64,000 nt of DNA from Nocardia flavorosea NBRC 108225 (GTDB lineage Bacteria; Actinomycetota; Actinomycetes; Mycobacteriales; Mycobacteriaceae), in assembly GCF_001613385.1 (NCBI RefSeq), contig NZ_BDCG01000024.1, positions 1 through 64,000 of the forward strand, in the 5' to 3' direction. Within the stretch, counting starts at the first letter, position 1. Each line of letters begins with the position of its first letter. Made by a program: the position numbers and the translations under genes. This document shows, piece by piece, positions 34,029 to 42,382 of the stretch. The notes beneath the pieces were generated by a model, which ran no database searches, was not told the DNA's origin, and saw nothing but the letters and a program-made list of their open reading frames with translations.

Positions 34029-35768
34029 GTGACTGCCGTAGAGCCCAAGCCAGTCCCGCAGGGGGTGGAAGCGACTCGGCCATTTCCGGCACGATTGGGG
34101 CCGAAGGGGTCGTTCATATACAAGGCTGTGACAACCACGGACCCGAAGGTCCTGGGTGTCATGTATTTGACCACCTCGATGGCGTTCTTCCTCATCGGCG
34201 GCCTGATGGCGCTGATGATGCGTGGTGAGCTCGCTCGCCCGGGCCTGCAGTTCCTTTCGCCCGAGCAGTTCAACCAGCTGTTCACCATGCACGGCACGAT
34301 CATGCTGCTGTTCTATGCGACCGCGATCGTGTTCGGTTTCGCCAACATCATCCTGCCGCTGCAGATCGGCGCCCCCGACGTCGCCTTCCCGCGGCTGAAC
34401 GCCTTCAGCTACTGGCTGTATGCCTTCGGCGCCAGCATGGCGACCGCGGGCTTCATCACCCCGGGCGGTGCCGCGGACTTCGGCTGGACGGCGTACGTGC
34501 CGCTCACCGATATCCTGCATTCGCCGGGTGTGGGCACCGACCTGTGGATCATGGGCCTGGCCGTTTCCGGTCTGGGCACCATCCTCGGTGGTGTGAACAT
34601 GCTGACGACCGTGGTCTGCCTGCGCGCTCCGGGTATGACCATGTTCCGGATGCCCATCTTCACCTGGAACATCGCCGTCACCAGCGTCCTGGTGCTGCTC
34701 GCGTTCCCGCTGCTGACCGCGGCTCTGCTGGGCCTGGCCTACGACCGTCACCTGGGCGGCCACATCTACGACCCCGGTACCGGCGGCATCCTGCTCTACC
34801 AGCACCTGTTCTGGTTCTTCGGGCACCCCGAGGTGTACATCATCGCGCTGCCGTTCTTCGGTATCGTGTCCGAGATCTTCCCGGTGTTCAGCCGTAAACC
34901 GATCTTCGGCTACACCACCCTGGTCTACGCGACCCTCGGAATCGCGGCCTTGTCCATCGCCGTGTGGGCGCACCACATGTACGCCACCGGCGCGGTGCTG
35001 CTGCCGTACTTCTCGTTCATGACCTTCCTGATCGCGGTCCCGACCGGTGTGAAGTTCTTCAACTGGATCGGCACCATGTGGAAGGGGCAATTGACGTTCG
35101 AATCACCGATGTTGTTCTCGGTGGGCTTCCTCGTCACCTTCCTGTTCGGTGGTCTGTCCGGTGTCATCCTGGCCAGCCCGCCGCTGGACTTCCACGTGAC
35201 CGACTCCTACTTCGTGGTCGCGCACTTCCACTACGTGCTCTTCGGCACCATCGTGTTCGCCACCTACGCCGGTATCTACTTCTGGTTCCCGAAGATGACC
35301 GGCCGTATGCTGGACGAACGCCTCGCGAAGTGGCACTTCTGGACCACGTTCTTCGGCTTCCACCTCACCTTCCTGGTGCAGCACTGGCTGGGTGCGGAAG
35401 GTATGCCGCGCCGCTACGCCGACTACCAGGCCGGTGACGGGTTCACCACGCTGAACACCATCTCCACCATCGGTGCCTTCATCCTCGGCGCCTCGATGCT
35501 GCCGTTCCTGTGGAACGTCTTCAAGAGCTACCGCTACGGCGAGGTGGTGACGGTGGACGATCCGTGGGGTTACGGCAACTCTCTCGAATGGGCCACCAGC
35601 TGCCCACCACCGCGGCACAACTTCTACGAACTGCCGCGGATCCGGTCCGAACGTCCCGCCTTCGAACTGCACTACCCGCATATGATCGAGCGGATGCGCA
35701 AGGAAGCGCACGTCGGTCTCAACGGTGGAGCCAAGCACCACCCCGAGGACACGCTGGTCAAATCCTGA
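34029..35768 (+). CDS. ctaD: Cytochrome c oxidase subunit I (aa3-type)
   Basis: A 579-aa integral membrane protein with 12 helices, the catalytic core of the terminal oxidase. Heme and copper ligands are visible: heme a His in FTMHGTIML, CuB His with the cross-linked Tyr in WFFGHPEVYII, the CuB pair in VWAHHMYATG, and heme a3/a His in VVAHFHYVLFG. The extended C-terminus (from VVTVDDPWGYGNSLEWATSC) is typical of actinobacterial CtaD. GTG 34029 is set by AGGAGGATCA. It is the Rv3043c counterpart, and serB follows as in mycobacteria. Subunits II, III and the bc1 complex are not in the window. Confidence 0.97.
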   Translation: MTAVEPKPVPQGVEATRPFPARLGPKGSFIYKAVTTTDPKVLGVMYLTTSMAFFLIGGLMALMMRGELARPGLQFLSPEQFNQLFTMHGTIMLLFYATAIVFGFANIILPLQIGAPDVAFPRLNAFSYWLYAFGASMATAGFITPGGAADFGWTAYVPLTDILHSPGVGTDLWIMGLAVSGLGTILGGVNMLTTVVCLRAPGMTMFRMPIFTWNIAVTSVLVLLAFPLLTAALLGLAYDRHLGGHIYDPGTGGILLYQHLFWFFGHPEVYIIALPFFGIVSEIFPVFSRKPIFGYTTLVYATLGIAALSIAVWAHHMYATGAVLLPYFSFMTFLIAVPTGVKFFNWIGTMWKGQLTFESPMLFSVGFLVTFLFGGLSGVILASPPLDFHVTDSYFVVAHFHYVLFGTIVFATYAGIYFWFPKMTGRMLDERLAKWHFWTTFFGFHLTFLVQHWLGAEGMPRRYADYQAGDGFTTLNTISTIGAFILGASMLPFLWNVFKSYRYGEVVTVDDPWGYGNSLEWATSCPPPRHNFYELPRIRSERPAFELHYPHMIERMRKEAHVGLNGGAKHHPEDTLVKS

Positions 35769-35790
35769 CACGTTCCTGCAATGCACAGAT

Positions 35791-35828
35791 GCGCCCGTCG
35801 GCCCAGGTCGGCGGGCGCGCTGCGTTTC
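35791..35828 (+). terminator. Terminator-like hairpin after ctaD
   Basis: GCGCCCGTCG (35791-35800) pairs with CGGCGGGCGC (35809-35818, one G-U), followed by a short TTT. It lies 22 bases after the ctaD stop and should separate ctaD from serB transcription. Confidence 0.6.
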
Positions 35829-35948
35829 CGGTCCCGGAATGGAGGGGCCGTCGGCAGGAGACCGACGACCGAACGCTTAGATTGTGGAGGGCCTCGCCCG
35901 GTTTCGAGTCCTCCGAGCGGCGCAGCGCAGCGCCCCCCGGATTCGCCT

Positions 35949-36061
35949 ACCTCCGTGGTGTGGGGCCTGTTTCGTTCTGGAGCGACAGAACGGAGGAGCG
36001 GCGGAGTGAAGAACGAGACCCGAAGGGCCCCGAACCCCGCGCCGCCGGAGGCGGCGCCATG
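35949..36061 (+). repeat. Dispersed repeat element, copy A, ending on the serB start
   Basis: About 113 bases that match, with a few small indels, the reverse complement of 39297-39411. The shared blocks include TGGAGCGACAGA, CGGAGTGAAGA.CGAGACC and AAGGGCCCCG, and they end in GCGCCGCCGGAGGCGGCGCC followed by ATG. The final 19 bases form a hairpin (GCGCCGCC 36039-36046, loop GGA, GGCGGCGC 36050-36057). The Shine-Dalgarno GGAGG (36047-36051) is in that hairpin, and the ATG is serB's. The two copies differ by indels not in multiples of three, so they are unlikely to be coding. Confidence 0.8.
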
Positions 36062-37300
36062 ATACAGAGAGTGAGCAGGTTCTTGGCCGAGACGACCGTT
36101 CTCGTCACCGTCACCGGGCCCGACCGTCCGGGGGTCACTTCGGTGCTGTTGACCGCGCTGTCGCGGCATCGGGTGAGTCTGCTCGATATCGAACAGGTGG
36201 TGATCCGCGGCCGGCTCACCTTGGGCGTGCTGGTCAGCTGTCCCTCCGATCCCGAGGCTTTACAGGACGAGCTCGAAGAGGCGATGAACACCGTCGGCAT
36301 GCAGGTCGATGTGGATGTCGATGCCGATGCCGCCCGGGCACCCGTCTCCACGCATGCCGTGGTGGTGCTGGGCGCACCGGTGACGGCGCGGGCGTTCAGC
36401 GCGGTATCGCGGGAGCTGGCCGCGCTCGGTGTGAACATCGATCTGATCCGCGGAATCGCCGACTATCCGGTCACCGGTATGGAGCTCATGGTCACCGCCC
36501 CGGACCGGGCCGGTGATACCGATTCACGATTGCGGACGGCGCTGGCCGAGGTCGCGGTCACCGAGCGCGTCGATATCGCCGTGGAACGGGCCGGGCTGGC
36601 CCGGCGGGCCAAACGGCTGATCGTGTTCGATGTGGACTCCACGCTCATCCAGGGCGAGGTCATCGAAATGCTGGCGGCCTACGCGGGCGTGGAGGAGCAG
36701 GTGCGCGCCGTCACCGAGGCGGCGATGCGCGGCGAGATCGATTTCGCGGAATCACTGCGGCAGCGGGTCGCGACCTTGGCGGGGCTGGACGAGTCGGTGA
36801 TTGCGGAGGTCGCGGCGACCATTGCGCTGACCCCGGGCGCGCGCACGACCATCCGTACCCTCAAGCGGCTCGGTTTCCGGTGCGGTGTGGTCTCCGGTGG
36901 TTTCCGGCAGGTGATCGACCCGCTGGCCCGCGAGCTCGAGCTCGATTTCGTGCAGGCCAATGTCCTGGAAGTGGCCGGGGGCAAACTCACCGGCCGGGTG
37001 GCCGGGCAGATCGTGGACCGCGCCTACAAGGCGACCGCGCTGCGGGCGTTCGCGGCCGAATCCGGGGTTCCGATGGAGCAGACGGTGGCCGTCGGCGACG
37101 GGGCCAACGATATCGATATGTTGAACGCGGCAGGTCTGGGTGTGGCGTTCAACGCCAAACCGGCGCTGCGGGAGGTCGCCGATACGGCGTTGTCGCACCC
37201 TTACCTCGATGCGGTGCTGTTCATCCTCGGGGTCACCCGCGACGAGGTGGAGGCCGCGGACGCGGAAGACGGGCTGCTGCGGCGGGTACCGCTGGGATAG
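36059..37300 (+). CDS. serB: Phosphoserine phosphatase SerB
   Basis: A 413-aa enzyme for the last step of serine synthesis. Residues about 12-175 form tandem ACT domains (VLVTVTGPDRPGVTSVLLTA, then VVVLGAPVTARAFSAVSREL), as in mycobacterial SerB2. The HAD phosphatase follows: DVDSTLIQ (Asp191 nucleophile, Asp193), the SGG loop (VVSGGFRQV) and VAVGDGANDIDML. Serine feedback through the ACT domains is known for the family. ATG 36059 has GGAGG 7 bases upstream but lies at the end of a repeat hairpin; GTG 36071 (VSRFLAET) is an alternative start free of it. Confidence 0.93.
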   Translation: MIQRVSRFLAETTVLVTVTGPDRPGVTSVLLTALSRHRVSLLDIEQVVIRGRLTLGVLVSCPSDPEALQDELEEAMNTVGMQVDVDVDADAARAPVSTHAVVVLGAPVTARAFSAVSRELAALGVNIDLIRGIADYPVTGMELMVTAPDRAGDTDSRLRTALAEVAVTERVDIAVERAGLARRAKRLIVFDVDSTLIQGEVIEMLAAYAGVEEQVRAVTEAAMRGEIDFAESLRQRVATLAGLDESVIAEVAATIALTPGARTTIRTLKRLGFRCGVVSGGFRQVIDPLARELELDFVQANVLEVAGGKLTGRVAGQIVDRAYKATALRAFAAESGVPMEQTVAVGDGANDIDMLNAAGLGVAFNAKPALREVADTALSHPYLDAVLFILGVTRDEVEAADAEDGLLRRVPLG

Positions 37301-37576
37301 TGGCGCCGGGTCTGGGTGCGCGGCCGACGGTTTTGCGGATGTCCACGGGCAACTCGGGCCGCCGCAGGGTGCGTTCTATCGGCCGATACGGCCACGGTGA
37401 CGGCCGGCTGCGGGCCGGAGAATGCCGGTAACCGGCCGGGGCAGCCCGGTGCCGGATCGGCGTACGAGCCACCTGCCCGTACCGGAGCCGGTGGCGCGGA
37501 CAGGTCCACGGCGGGCGGGGCGCGGGTGCGTAGGTAGGCTGTCGACCGGTGTTGGTCGGGTGCTTGGAGGCTTTGT

Positions 37577-38416
37577 GTGATGCTGCCGGATAGCGGCGGG
37601 GATGTGGTGGCGGACGGACGCGTTTGGGACGAGGTGGGGGATCTGCCGCCGGACCCGGATACCGATTTTTTCGGTGACCCAGGGTTTTCCGAGCGCCATG
37701 GGGAACTCGCCGCGGGTTACGGGGGTTCGGGCGACCCGGATGATCCCGCCCAGGTTCAGGCCATGCAGATGGTGTTGCATCTGCCCAAGAACGATCCCCC
37801 GGCGCGTAGCGATCTGCTCGCCGCGGCGGCCGGCGCGGCGGTGGCGTTATGCCTGGACCCGCGGGTGGGTTCCGCGGGCGAATGGGAGCAGCCGTATCTG
37901 GCGTGGAAGCGATCGCGGATCCGGAAGGTCGCCCGGCGGGCGCGGGGCGCGCAGTGGGCGGCCGCGAACGAGGTGCCCGGGGTAACCGTCGAAAGCGGTG
38001 GGGCGCTGGTGCGGGCGTTGGTGCCGGGGCCGGTGGGATCGGTGGATCCGCGGATCCGGCGGCTCCAGATCGGTGGCACCGACCTGGAATCCGATGATCC
38101 GGGCCCGGTTCCGCTGGATGTGCCGGTGTTCTGGGTGAACGCCGCGCTGGGCATGACGGTCGGTAAGGCTGCGGCGCAGGTCGGGCATGCGAGCATGCTG
38201 TTCGCCGGCGCACTGCCCGTGGAGCAGGCGCAGGCCTGGGCGCAGCGCGGATTCGCCTGTGCGGTCCGTGAAGCCGAGCCCGACGAATGGGAGATGCTGC
38301 GCACCGCGGTGGCGCGTAGCGCGGCGACCGCCGTCCGTGACGCGGGTTTCACCGAGGTGGCTCCCGGTTCGACCACGGTGATCGCTACCCGTCCGGCGCG
38401 ACTCGATCATCGGTAG
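37577..38416 (+). CDS. PTH2-type peptidyl-tRNA hydrolase domain protein
   Basis: A 279-aa protein. The last 100 residues match peptidyl-tRNA hydrolase type 2: VFWVNAALGMTVGKAAAQVG HASMLF (residues about 183-207; the gap is mine) with the conserved Gly-Lys-x-Ala-Ala-Gln-x-x-His. The first 180 residues are not PTH2-like and include an acidic, Asp/Pro-rich lead. It may recycle peptidyl-tRNA, or be a domain reuse. GTG 37577 or ATG 37580 both follow TTGGAGG. Confidence 0.8.
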   Translation: MMLPDSGGDVVADGRVWDEVGDLPPDPDTDFFGDPGFSERHGELAAGYGGSGDPDDPAQVQAMQMVLHLPKNDPPARSDLLAAAAGAAVALCLDPRVGSAGEWEQPYLAWKRSRIRKVARRARGAQWAAANEVPGVTVESGGALVRALVPGPVGSVDPRIRRLQIGGTDLESDDPGPVPLDVPVFWVNAALGMTVGKAAAQVGHASMLFAGALPVEQAQAWAQRGFACAVREAEPDEWEMLRTAVARSAATAVRDAGFTEVAPGSTTVIATRPARLDHR

Positions 38417-38454
38417 CGTGCCCGGTGCCGCGACCGAGTACGTCTCGAGACAAG

Positions 38455-39288
38455 ATGGAGGCTGTGGCGCACCCCGATCCAGATCTGCTCATCGACTTCA
38501 CCGACGTTTCCATCCGCCGCAACGGGCATACGCTCGTCGGGCCTGTCACCTGGCAGGTCGAACTCGACGAACGCTGGGTGATATTGGGGCCCAACGGGGC
38601 CGGTAAGACGTCGCTGCTGCAGATAGCGGCCGCCGAAAATCATCCCTCCTCCGGGACCGCCTACGTGCTGGCCGAACGGCTGGGCCGGACGGATATCAGC
38701 GAGCTGCGGCCGCGGATCGGCCTGTCCTCTGCGGCGCTGGCGGCCCGGATCCCCGCCGAGGAGCGGGTTGCCGATCTGGTGGTTTCCGCGGGGTACGCGG
38801 TACTCGGCCGGTGGCGCGAGAAATACGACGATGTCGATATCGACCGCGCAATCGATATGCTGGAAAGCCTGGGCGCGGAACATCTTCTGGACCGCACCTA
38901 CGGCACGCTCTCGGAAGGCGAACGCAAGCGGGTCCTGATCGCGCGTGCCCTCATGACAGATCCGGAGCTGCTGCTGCTCGACGAACCGGCCGCCGGTGTG
39001 GACCTGGGGGGTCGCGAGGAGCTGGTCGAAAGCCTCGGCGATCTCGCCGCCGACCCCGACTCGCCGGCCTTGGTGCTGGTCACCCATCACGTCGAGGAGA
39101 TCCCGCCCGGTTTCACCCATTGCATGCTGCTCAGCGAGGGCGAAATCGTCACCCAGGGCCTGCTGGACGAGGTGCTGACCGCGGAGAATCTCAGCGAGGC
39201 GTTCCGCCAATCCATTGCCCTGGACCGGATCGACGACCGCTATTTCGCGCGCCGAGCCCGCCGCCTCGGCCGCCACCGCTCCCGCTGA
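38455..39288 (+). CDS. ABC transporter ATP-binding protein
   Basis: A 277-aa single ABC ATPase with Walker A GPNGAGKTS, signature LSEGERKRV, Walker B LLLLDEPAAGVD and switch LVTHHVEEI. It is the Rv3041c counterpart. No permease gene is adjacent, so its membrane partner and substrate are unknown. ATG 38455 is chosen; the frame continues 10 codons further upstream. Confidence 0.9.
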   Translation: MEAVAHPDPDLLIDFTDVSIRRNGHTLVGPVTWQVELDERWVILGPNGAGKTSLLQIAAAENHPSSGTAYVLAERLGRTDISELRPRIGLSSAALAARIPAEERVADLVVSAGYAVLGRWREKYDDVDIDRAIDMLESLGAEHLLDRTYGTLSEGERKRVLIARALMTDPELLLLDEPAAGVDLGGREELVESLGDLAADPDSPALVLVTHHVEEIPPGFTHCMLLSEGEIVTQGLLDEVLTAENLSEAFRQSIALDRIDDRYFARRARRLGRHRSR

Positions 39289-39296
39289 GCTGTGTC

Positions 39297-39411
39297 CATG
39301 GCGCCGCCTCCGGCGGCGCGGGCCGGGGCCCTTGGTCTCGCTCTTCACTCCGTCGCAACGCTGTCCCGCTCTGTCGCTCCACAACGAGGCGGGCCCCGAA
39401 CCACGGAAGCT
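39297..39411 (-). repeat. Dispersed repeat element, copy B (inverted relative to copy A)
   Basis: Read on the minus strand, this matches 35949-36061 from the CTTCCGTGG block through TGGAGCGACAGAGCGGGACAG to the terminal hairpin GCGCCGCCGGAGGCGGCGCC and ATG. It lies 9 bases after the stop of the ABC gene, in the gap before the NUDIX gene. Its hairpin points toward the ABC gene end and could act as a terminator there. No gene begins at its ATG. Confidence 0.8.
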
Positions 39412-39569
39412 GCCTGATCGCATGCGGAGAAACCGGCCGGAGTCGTCTGTGGACAGGATGTGCCCGGTGGCGGCGCCGAGTTCAGCGGTGCCCACGCTCG
39501 CGGCCACTCCGGCCCGGCACGGGTGATGGGCGATCGGGCGCGGCGGAGGGCAAGAGTTACTGTGCAGGG

Positions 39570-40466
39570 GTGAGTGAGACGACTGTGCCGGATTCCGGTG
39601 AGGTCCCCGAAGCCAAGGACGCGTCGACGGTGATGCTGGTACGTGACGGTGCGGCAGGCCCGGAGGTGTTCCTGCAGCGACGGGCCGGGGCGATGGAGTT
39701 CGCGGCCGGGATGACCGCCTTTCCCGGTGGCCGGGTGGATCCGGTGGACGCGGAGGTCGATATCGACTGGGCCGGGCCGGCGCCGAGCTGGTGGGGGCAG
39801 CGGTTCGGGGTATCCGAGGTGCGGGCAAAGGCACTCGTCTGCGCCGCGGTACGGGAAACCTTCGAGGAGTGCGGGGTGCTGCTGGCCGGCCCCACCGCGG
39901 ACACTGTGGTCGCCGATACCGCCGGATACCGGCGGCAGCGGGAACGGATCGAAAGGCGCGATCTGACGCTGGCCGAGTTCCTGGCCGAGCAGAAGCTCGT
40001 CCTGCGCGCCGATCTGCTGCGGCCGTGGGCGCGGTGGATCACCCCGACCGTGGAGCGCCGCCGCTACGACACCCATTTCTTCGTCGCGATGCTGCCCGCG
40101 GGCCAGCTGGCCGACGGGGCGACCTCGGAATCCGACGGGGTGCACTGGTCGACCCCGGCCGCCGCACTGGCCACCTGGAAGGCCGGTGAACAGGTGCTGC
40201 TGCCCCCGACCTGGTCGCAGCTGACCTCACTCGGCGCCTACGCCGACACTGCGGAGATCCTCGGCGCCGAACCCCCGATCGAACCGATCCAGCCGGAATT
40301 CGGTTCCGTGGACGGGAAGATGCTGCTGCAATTCCCCGACAATATGCGGTATTTCGCCGACATACCGGATGCGTCCCGGCTTCAGGGGTCCAAGGGGATG
40401 CGCGATACCGATCCCTCGCTGCTGGGTGGTTCCGGGCCCGGCGGCGCGGGTTCGGGCGCCCGGTAG
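39570..40466 (+). CDS. NUDIX hydrolase
   Basis: A 298-aa protein with an N-terminal NUDIX domain. The NUDIX box is split by an insertion: FPGGRVDPVDAE (about 49-60), then AAVRETFEECGVLL (about 90-103) carrying the metal-binding REtfEEcG. This long-insert form is that of actinobacterial Rv3040c-like proteins and mammalian NUDT19-like CoA hydrolases. It would cleave a nucleoside diphosphate derivative, perhaps an acyl-CoA; the enoyl-CoA hydratase gene 11 bases downstream fits. GTG 39570 has only a weak ribosome binding site. Confidence 0.88.
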   Translation: MSETTVPDSGEVPEAKDASTVMLVRDGAAGPEVFLQRRAGAMEFAAGMTAFPGGRVDPVDAEVDIDWAGPAPSWWGQRFGVSEVRAKALVCAAVRETFEECGVLLAGPTADTVVADTAGYRRQRERIERRDLTLAEFLAEQKLVLRADLLRPWARWITPTVERRRYDTHFFVAMLPAGQLADGATSESDGVHWSTPAAALATWKAGEQVLLPPTWSQLTSLGAYADTAEILGAEPPIEPIQPEFGSVDGKMLLQFPDNMRYFADIPDASRLQGSKGMRDTDPSLLGGSGPGGAGSGAR

Positions 40467-40477
40467 CGTATCGGCTC

Positions 40478-41266
40478 ATGGCCGAATTCGTATCCCTGTC
40501 CCGGCTCGAACCCGACCATGCGGGCGGTTCCGGCCGCGGCGTGGCGGTGCTGCGGATCGCCCGGCCGCCGCTGAACCTGTTCGGTACCCAGTTGATCCGG
40601 GAGATCGCCGCGGCAGCCCTTGCCTGCGGCGCGGATTCCGGTATCGCGGCCCTGGTGGTGTACGGCGACGAGCGGGTTTTCTGCGCGGGCGACGATCTGG
40701 CCGAACTCGCCGCTCTACCGGCCGAACAGGCCACCGCCATGGCCGCCGATCTGCAGACGGCACTGGGCTGCCTGGCCCGGATCCCGCAACCGACGGTCGC
40801 GGCGATCAGCGGATATGCGCTCGGCGCCGGGCTGGAACTGGCCCTGAGTGCGGATCGGCGGATCATCGGCGACAACGTCAAACTCGGACTTCCGCAGATC
40901 GGCACCGGAATGATCCCGCTCGCCGGTATCCGGCGGCTTTCGCTGCTGATCGGTCCCGGCGCCGCCAAGGACCTCGTCTACACGGGGCGTTTCGTCGAAC
41001 CGGACGAGGCCGCGCGGCTGGGGCTGGTCGATCAAGTGGTTGCCCCCGACGATGTGCTCGATTCGGCGATCGCCTGGGCCCGGCAGTTCAGCACCGGACC
41101 GGCCCGTGCGCTGGCGGCCGCGAAAGCGGTGTTCGAGGCGGGACCACACGGCCACGAACGGGCCCGCACCGAATGGGTCCAACTGTTCGATACCGACGAT
41201 CAGCGCGTGGGAACACAGTCCTACCTGCGGGACGGGCCGGGGTTCGCCGAGTTCACCGGCGCCTGA
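40478..41266 (+). CDS. Enoyl-CoA hydratase/isomerase family protein
   Basis: A 262-aa crotonase-fold protein, the counterpart of Rv3039c (EchA17). The CoA oxyanion-hole segments FCAGDDLAELA and AISGYALGAGLELAL are present. The second catalytic position reads LGLPQIGTGMIPLAG, with Gln/Thr rather than the usual Glu pair of true hydratases, so the activity may differ (isomerase or another crotonase reaction). It follows the NUDIX gene by 11 bases, so is probably co-transcribed. Confidence 0.9.
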   Translation: MAEFVSLSRLEPDHAGGSGRGVAVLRIARPPLNLFGTQLIREIAAAALACGADSGIAALVVYGDERVFCAGDDLAELAALPAEQATAMAADLQTALGCLARIPQPTVAAISGYALGAGLELALSADRRIIGDNVKLGLPQIGTGMIPLAGIRRLSLLIGPGAAKDLVYTGRFVEPDEAARLGLVDQVVAPDDVLDSAIAWARQFSTGPARALAAAKAVFEAGPHGHERARTEWVQLFDTDDQRVGTQSYLRDGPGFAEFTGA

Positions 41267-41407
41267 ACGAGGCTTGGACCACCCGGACCCACCCGGTGGT
41301 ATCAAGCCACCCCGAAGCAAGGGACAGGCGATACCTCCGCCTTCGCTCCGGCCGTGCGCGGACTGCGGATGGGCCGCGCCCAGCGGCACCCATTAGGCTC
41401 TCCGACC

Positions 41408-42382
41408 ATGACGGTACGCCCCGACGACCCCGCACCACATCCGCACGCCACCGCCGCGGAGGTCGAAGCAGCATTCGAGGACACCAAGCTCGCCCAGGTG
41501 CTCTATCACGACTGGGAAGCGGAGACCTACGACGACAAATGGTCGATCTCCTATGACGAACGCTGTATCGAATACGCCCGCGGCCGGTTCGACGCCGCGG
41601 TCGGCGAGGCGGATCTGCCCTACGAGCGCGCCCTCGAACTGGGCTGTGGAACCGGTTTCTTCCTGCTGAACCTGATGCAGTCCGGGATCGCGAAGACCGG
41701 TTCGGTGACCGACCTGTCGCCCGGCATGGTGAAGGTCGCGCTGCGTAATGCCGAGAACTTGGGTCTGGATGTGGACGGCCGGGTCGCGGACGCGGAAACC
41801 ATCCCCTACGACGACGACACCTTCGATCTGGTGGTCGGGCACGCGGTGCTGCATCACATCCCGGATGTCGAGCAGTCGCTACGCGAATGCCTGCGTGTGC
41901 TGAAGCCGGGTGGCCGCTTCGTCTTCGCCGGTGAACCCACCACCGTCGGCAACTTCTACGCCCGTAATCTGGGCAACATCACCTGGAAGGCCACCACCGC
42001 GATCACCAAGCTCCCGTTCCTGCGGGATTGGCGCCGGCCCCAGGAGGAACTGGACGAATCGTCGCGCGCCGCGGCCCTGGAGGCCGTGGTCGATCTGCAC
42101 ACCTTCGACCCCACCCAGCTCGAGGATATGGCCCGTTCGGCCGGCGCCGTGGACGTGGCCGCGCATACCGAGGAGTTCGCCGCCGCCCTGTGGGGCTGGC
42201 CGGTCCGCACCTTCGAGGCCGCGGTGCCGGACGAGAAACTCACTTTCGGCTACCGGATGGCGATGTACCGGGCATGGCTCGGGCTCAGCTGGGTGGATGA
42301 GAACGTGATGCGCCGCGTGGTTCCGCGCCAGTTCTTCTACAACGCCATGATCACCGGGGTGAAGCCGGCCGCCGGTAAGTAG
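41408..42382 (+). CDS. SAM-dependent methyltransferase (Rv3038c-like)
   Basis: A 324-aa class I methyltransferase. The SAM site is ALELGCGTGFFLLNLM, then VTDLSPGMVKVALRNAENLG and VVGHAVLHHIPDVEQSL. The order enoyl-CoA hydratase, this gene, THUMP-like gene matches Rv3039c-Rv3038c-Rv3037c. The substrate is unknown; a role in methylated polysaccharide or lipid synthesis has been considered for the region. It ends directly against the next start. Confidence 0.88.
   Translation: MTVRPDDPAPHPHATAAEVEAAFEDTKLAQVLYHDWEAETYDDKWSISYDERCIEYARGRFDAAVGEADLPYERALELGCGTGFFLLNLMQSGIAKTGSVTDLSPGMVKVALRNAENLGLDVDGRVADAETIPYDDDTFDLVVGHAVLHHIPDVEQSLRECLRVLKPGGRFVFAGEPTTVGNFYARNLGNITWKATTAITKLPFLRDWRRPQEELDESSRAAALEAVVDLHTFDPTQLEDMARSAGAVDVAAHTEEFAAALWGWPVRTFEAAVPDEKLTFGYRMAMYRAWLGLSWVDENVMRRVVPRQFFYNAMITGVKPAAGK

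Noticed and set aside
34026..35090. Minus-strand open frame of 354 codons over ctaD
   Set aside because: Antisense of ctaD with the typical low-complexity shadow composition.
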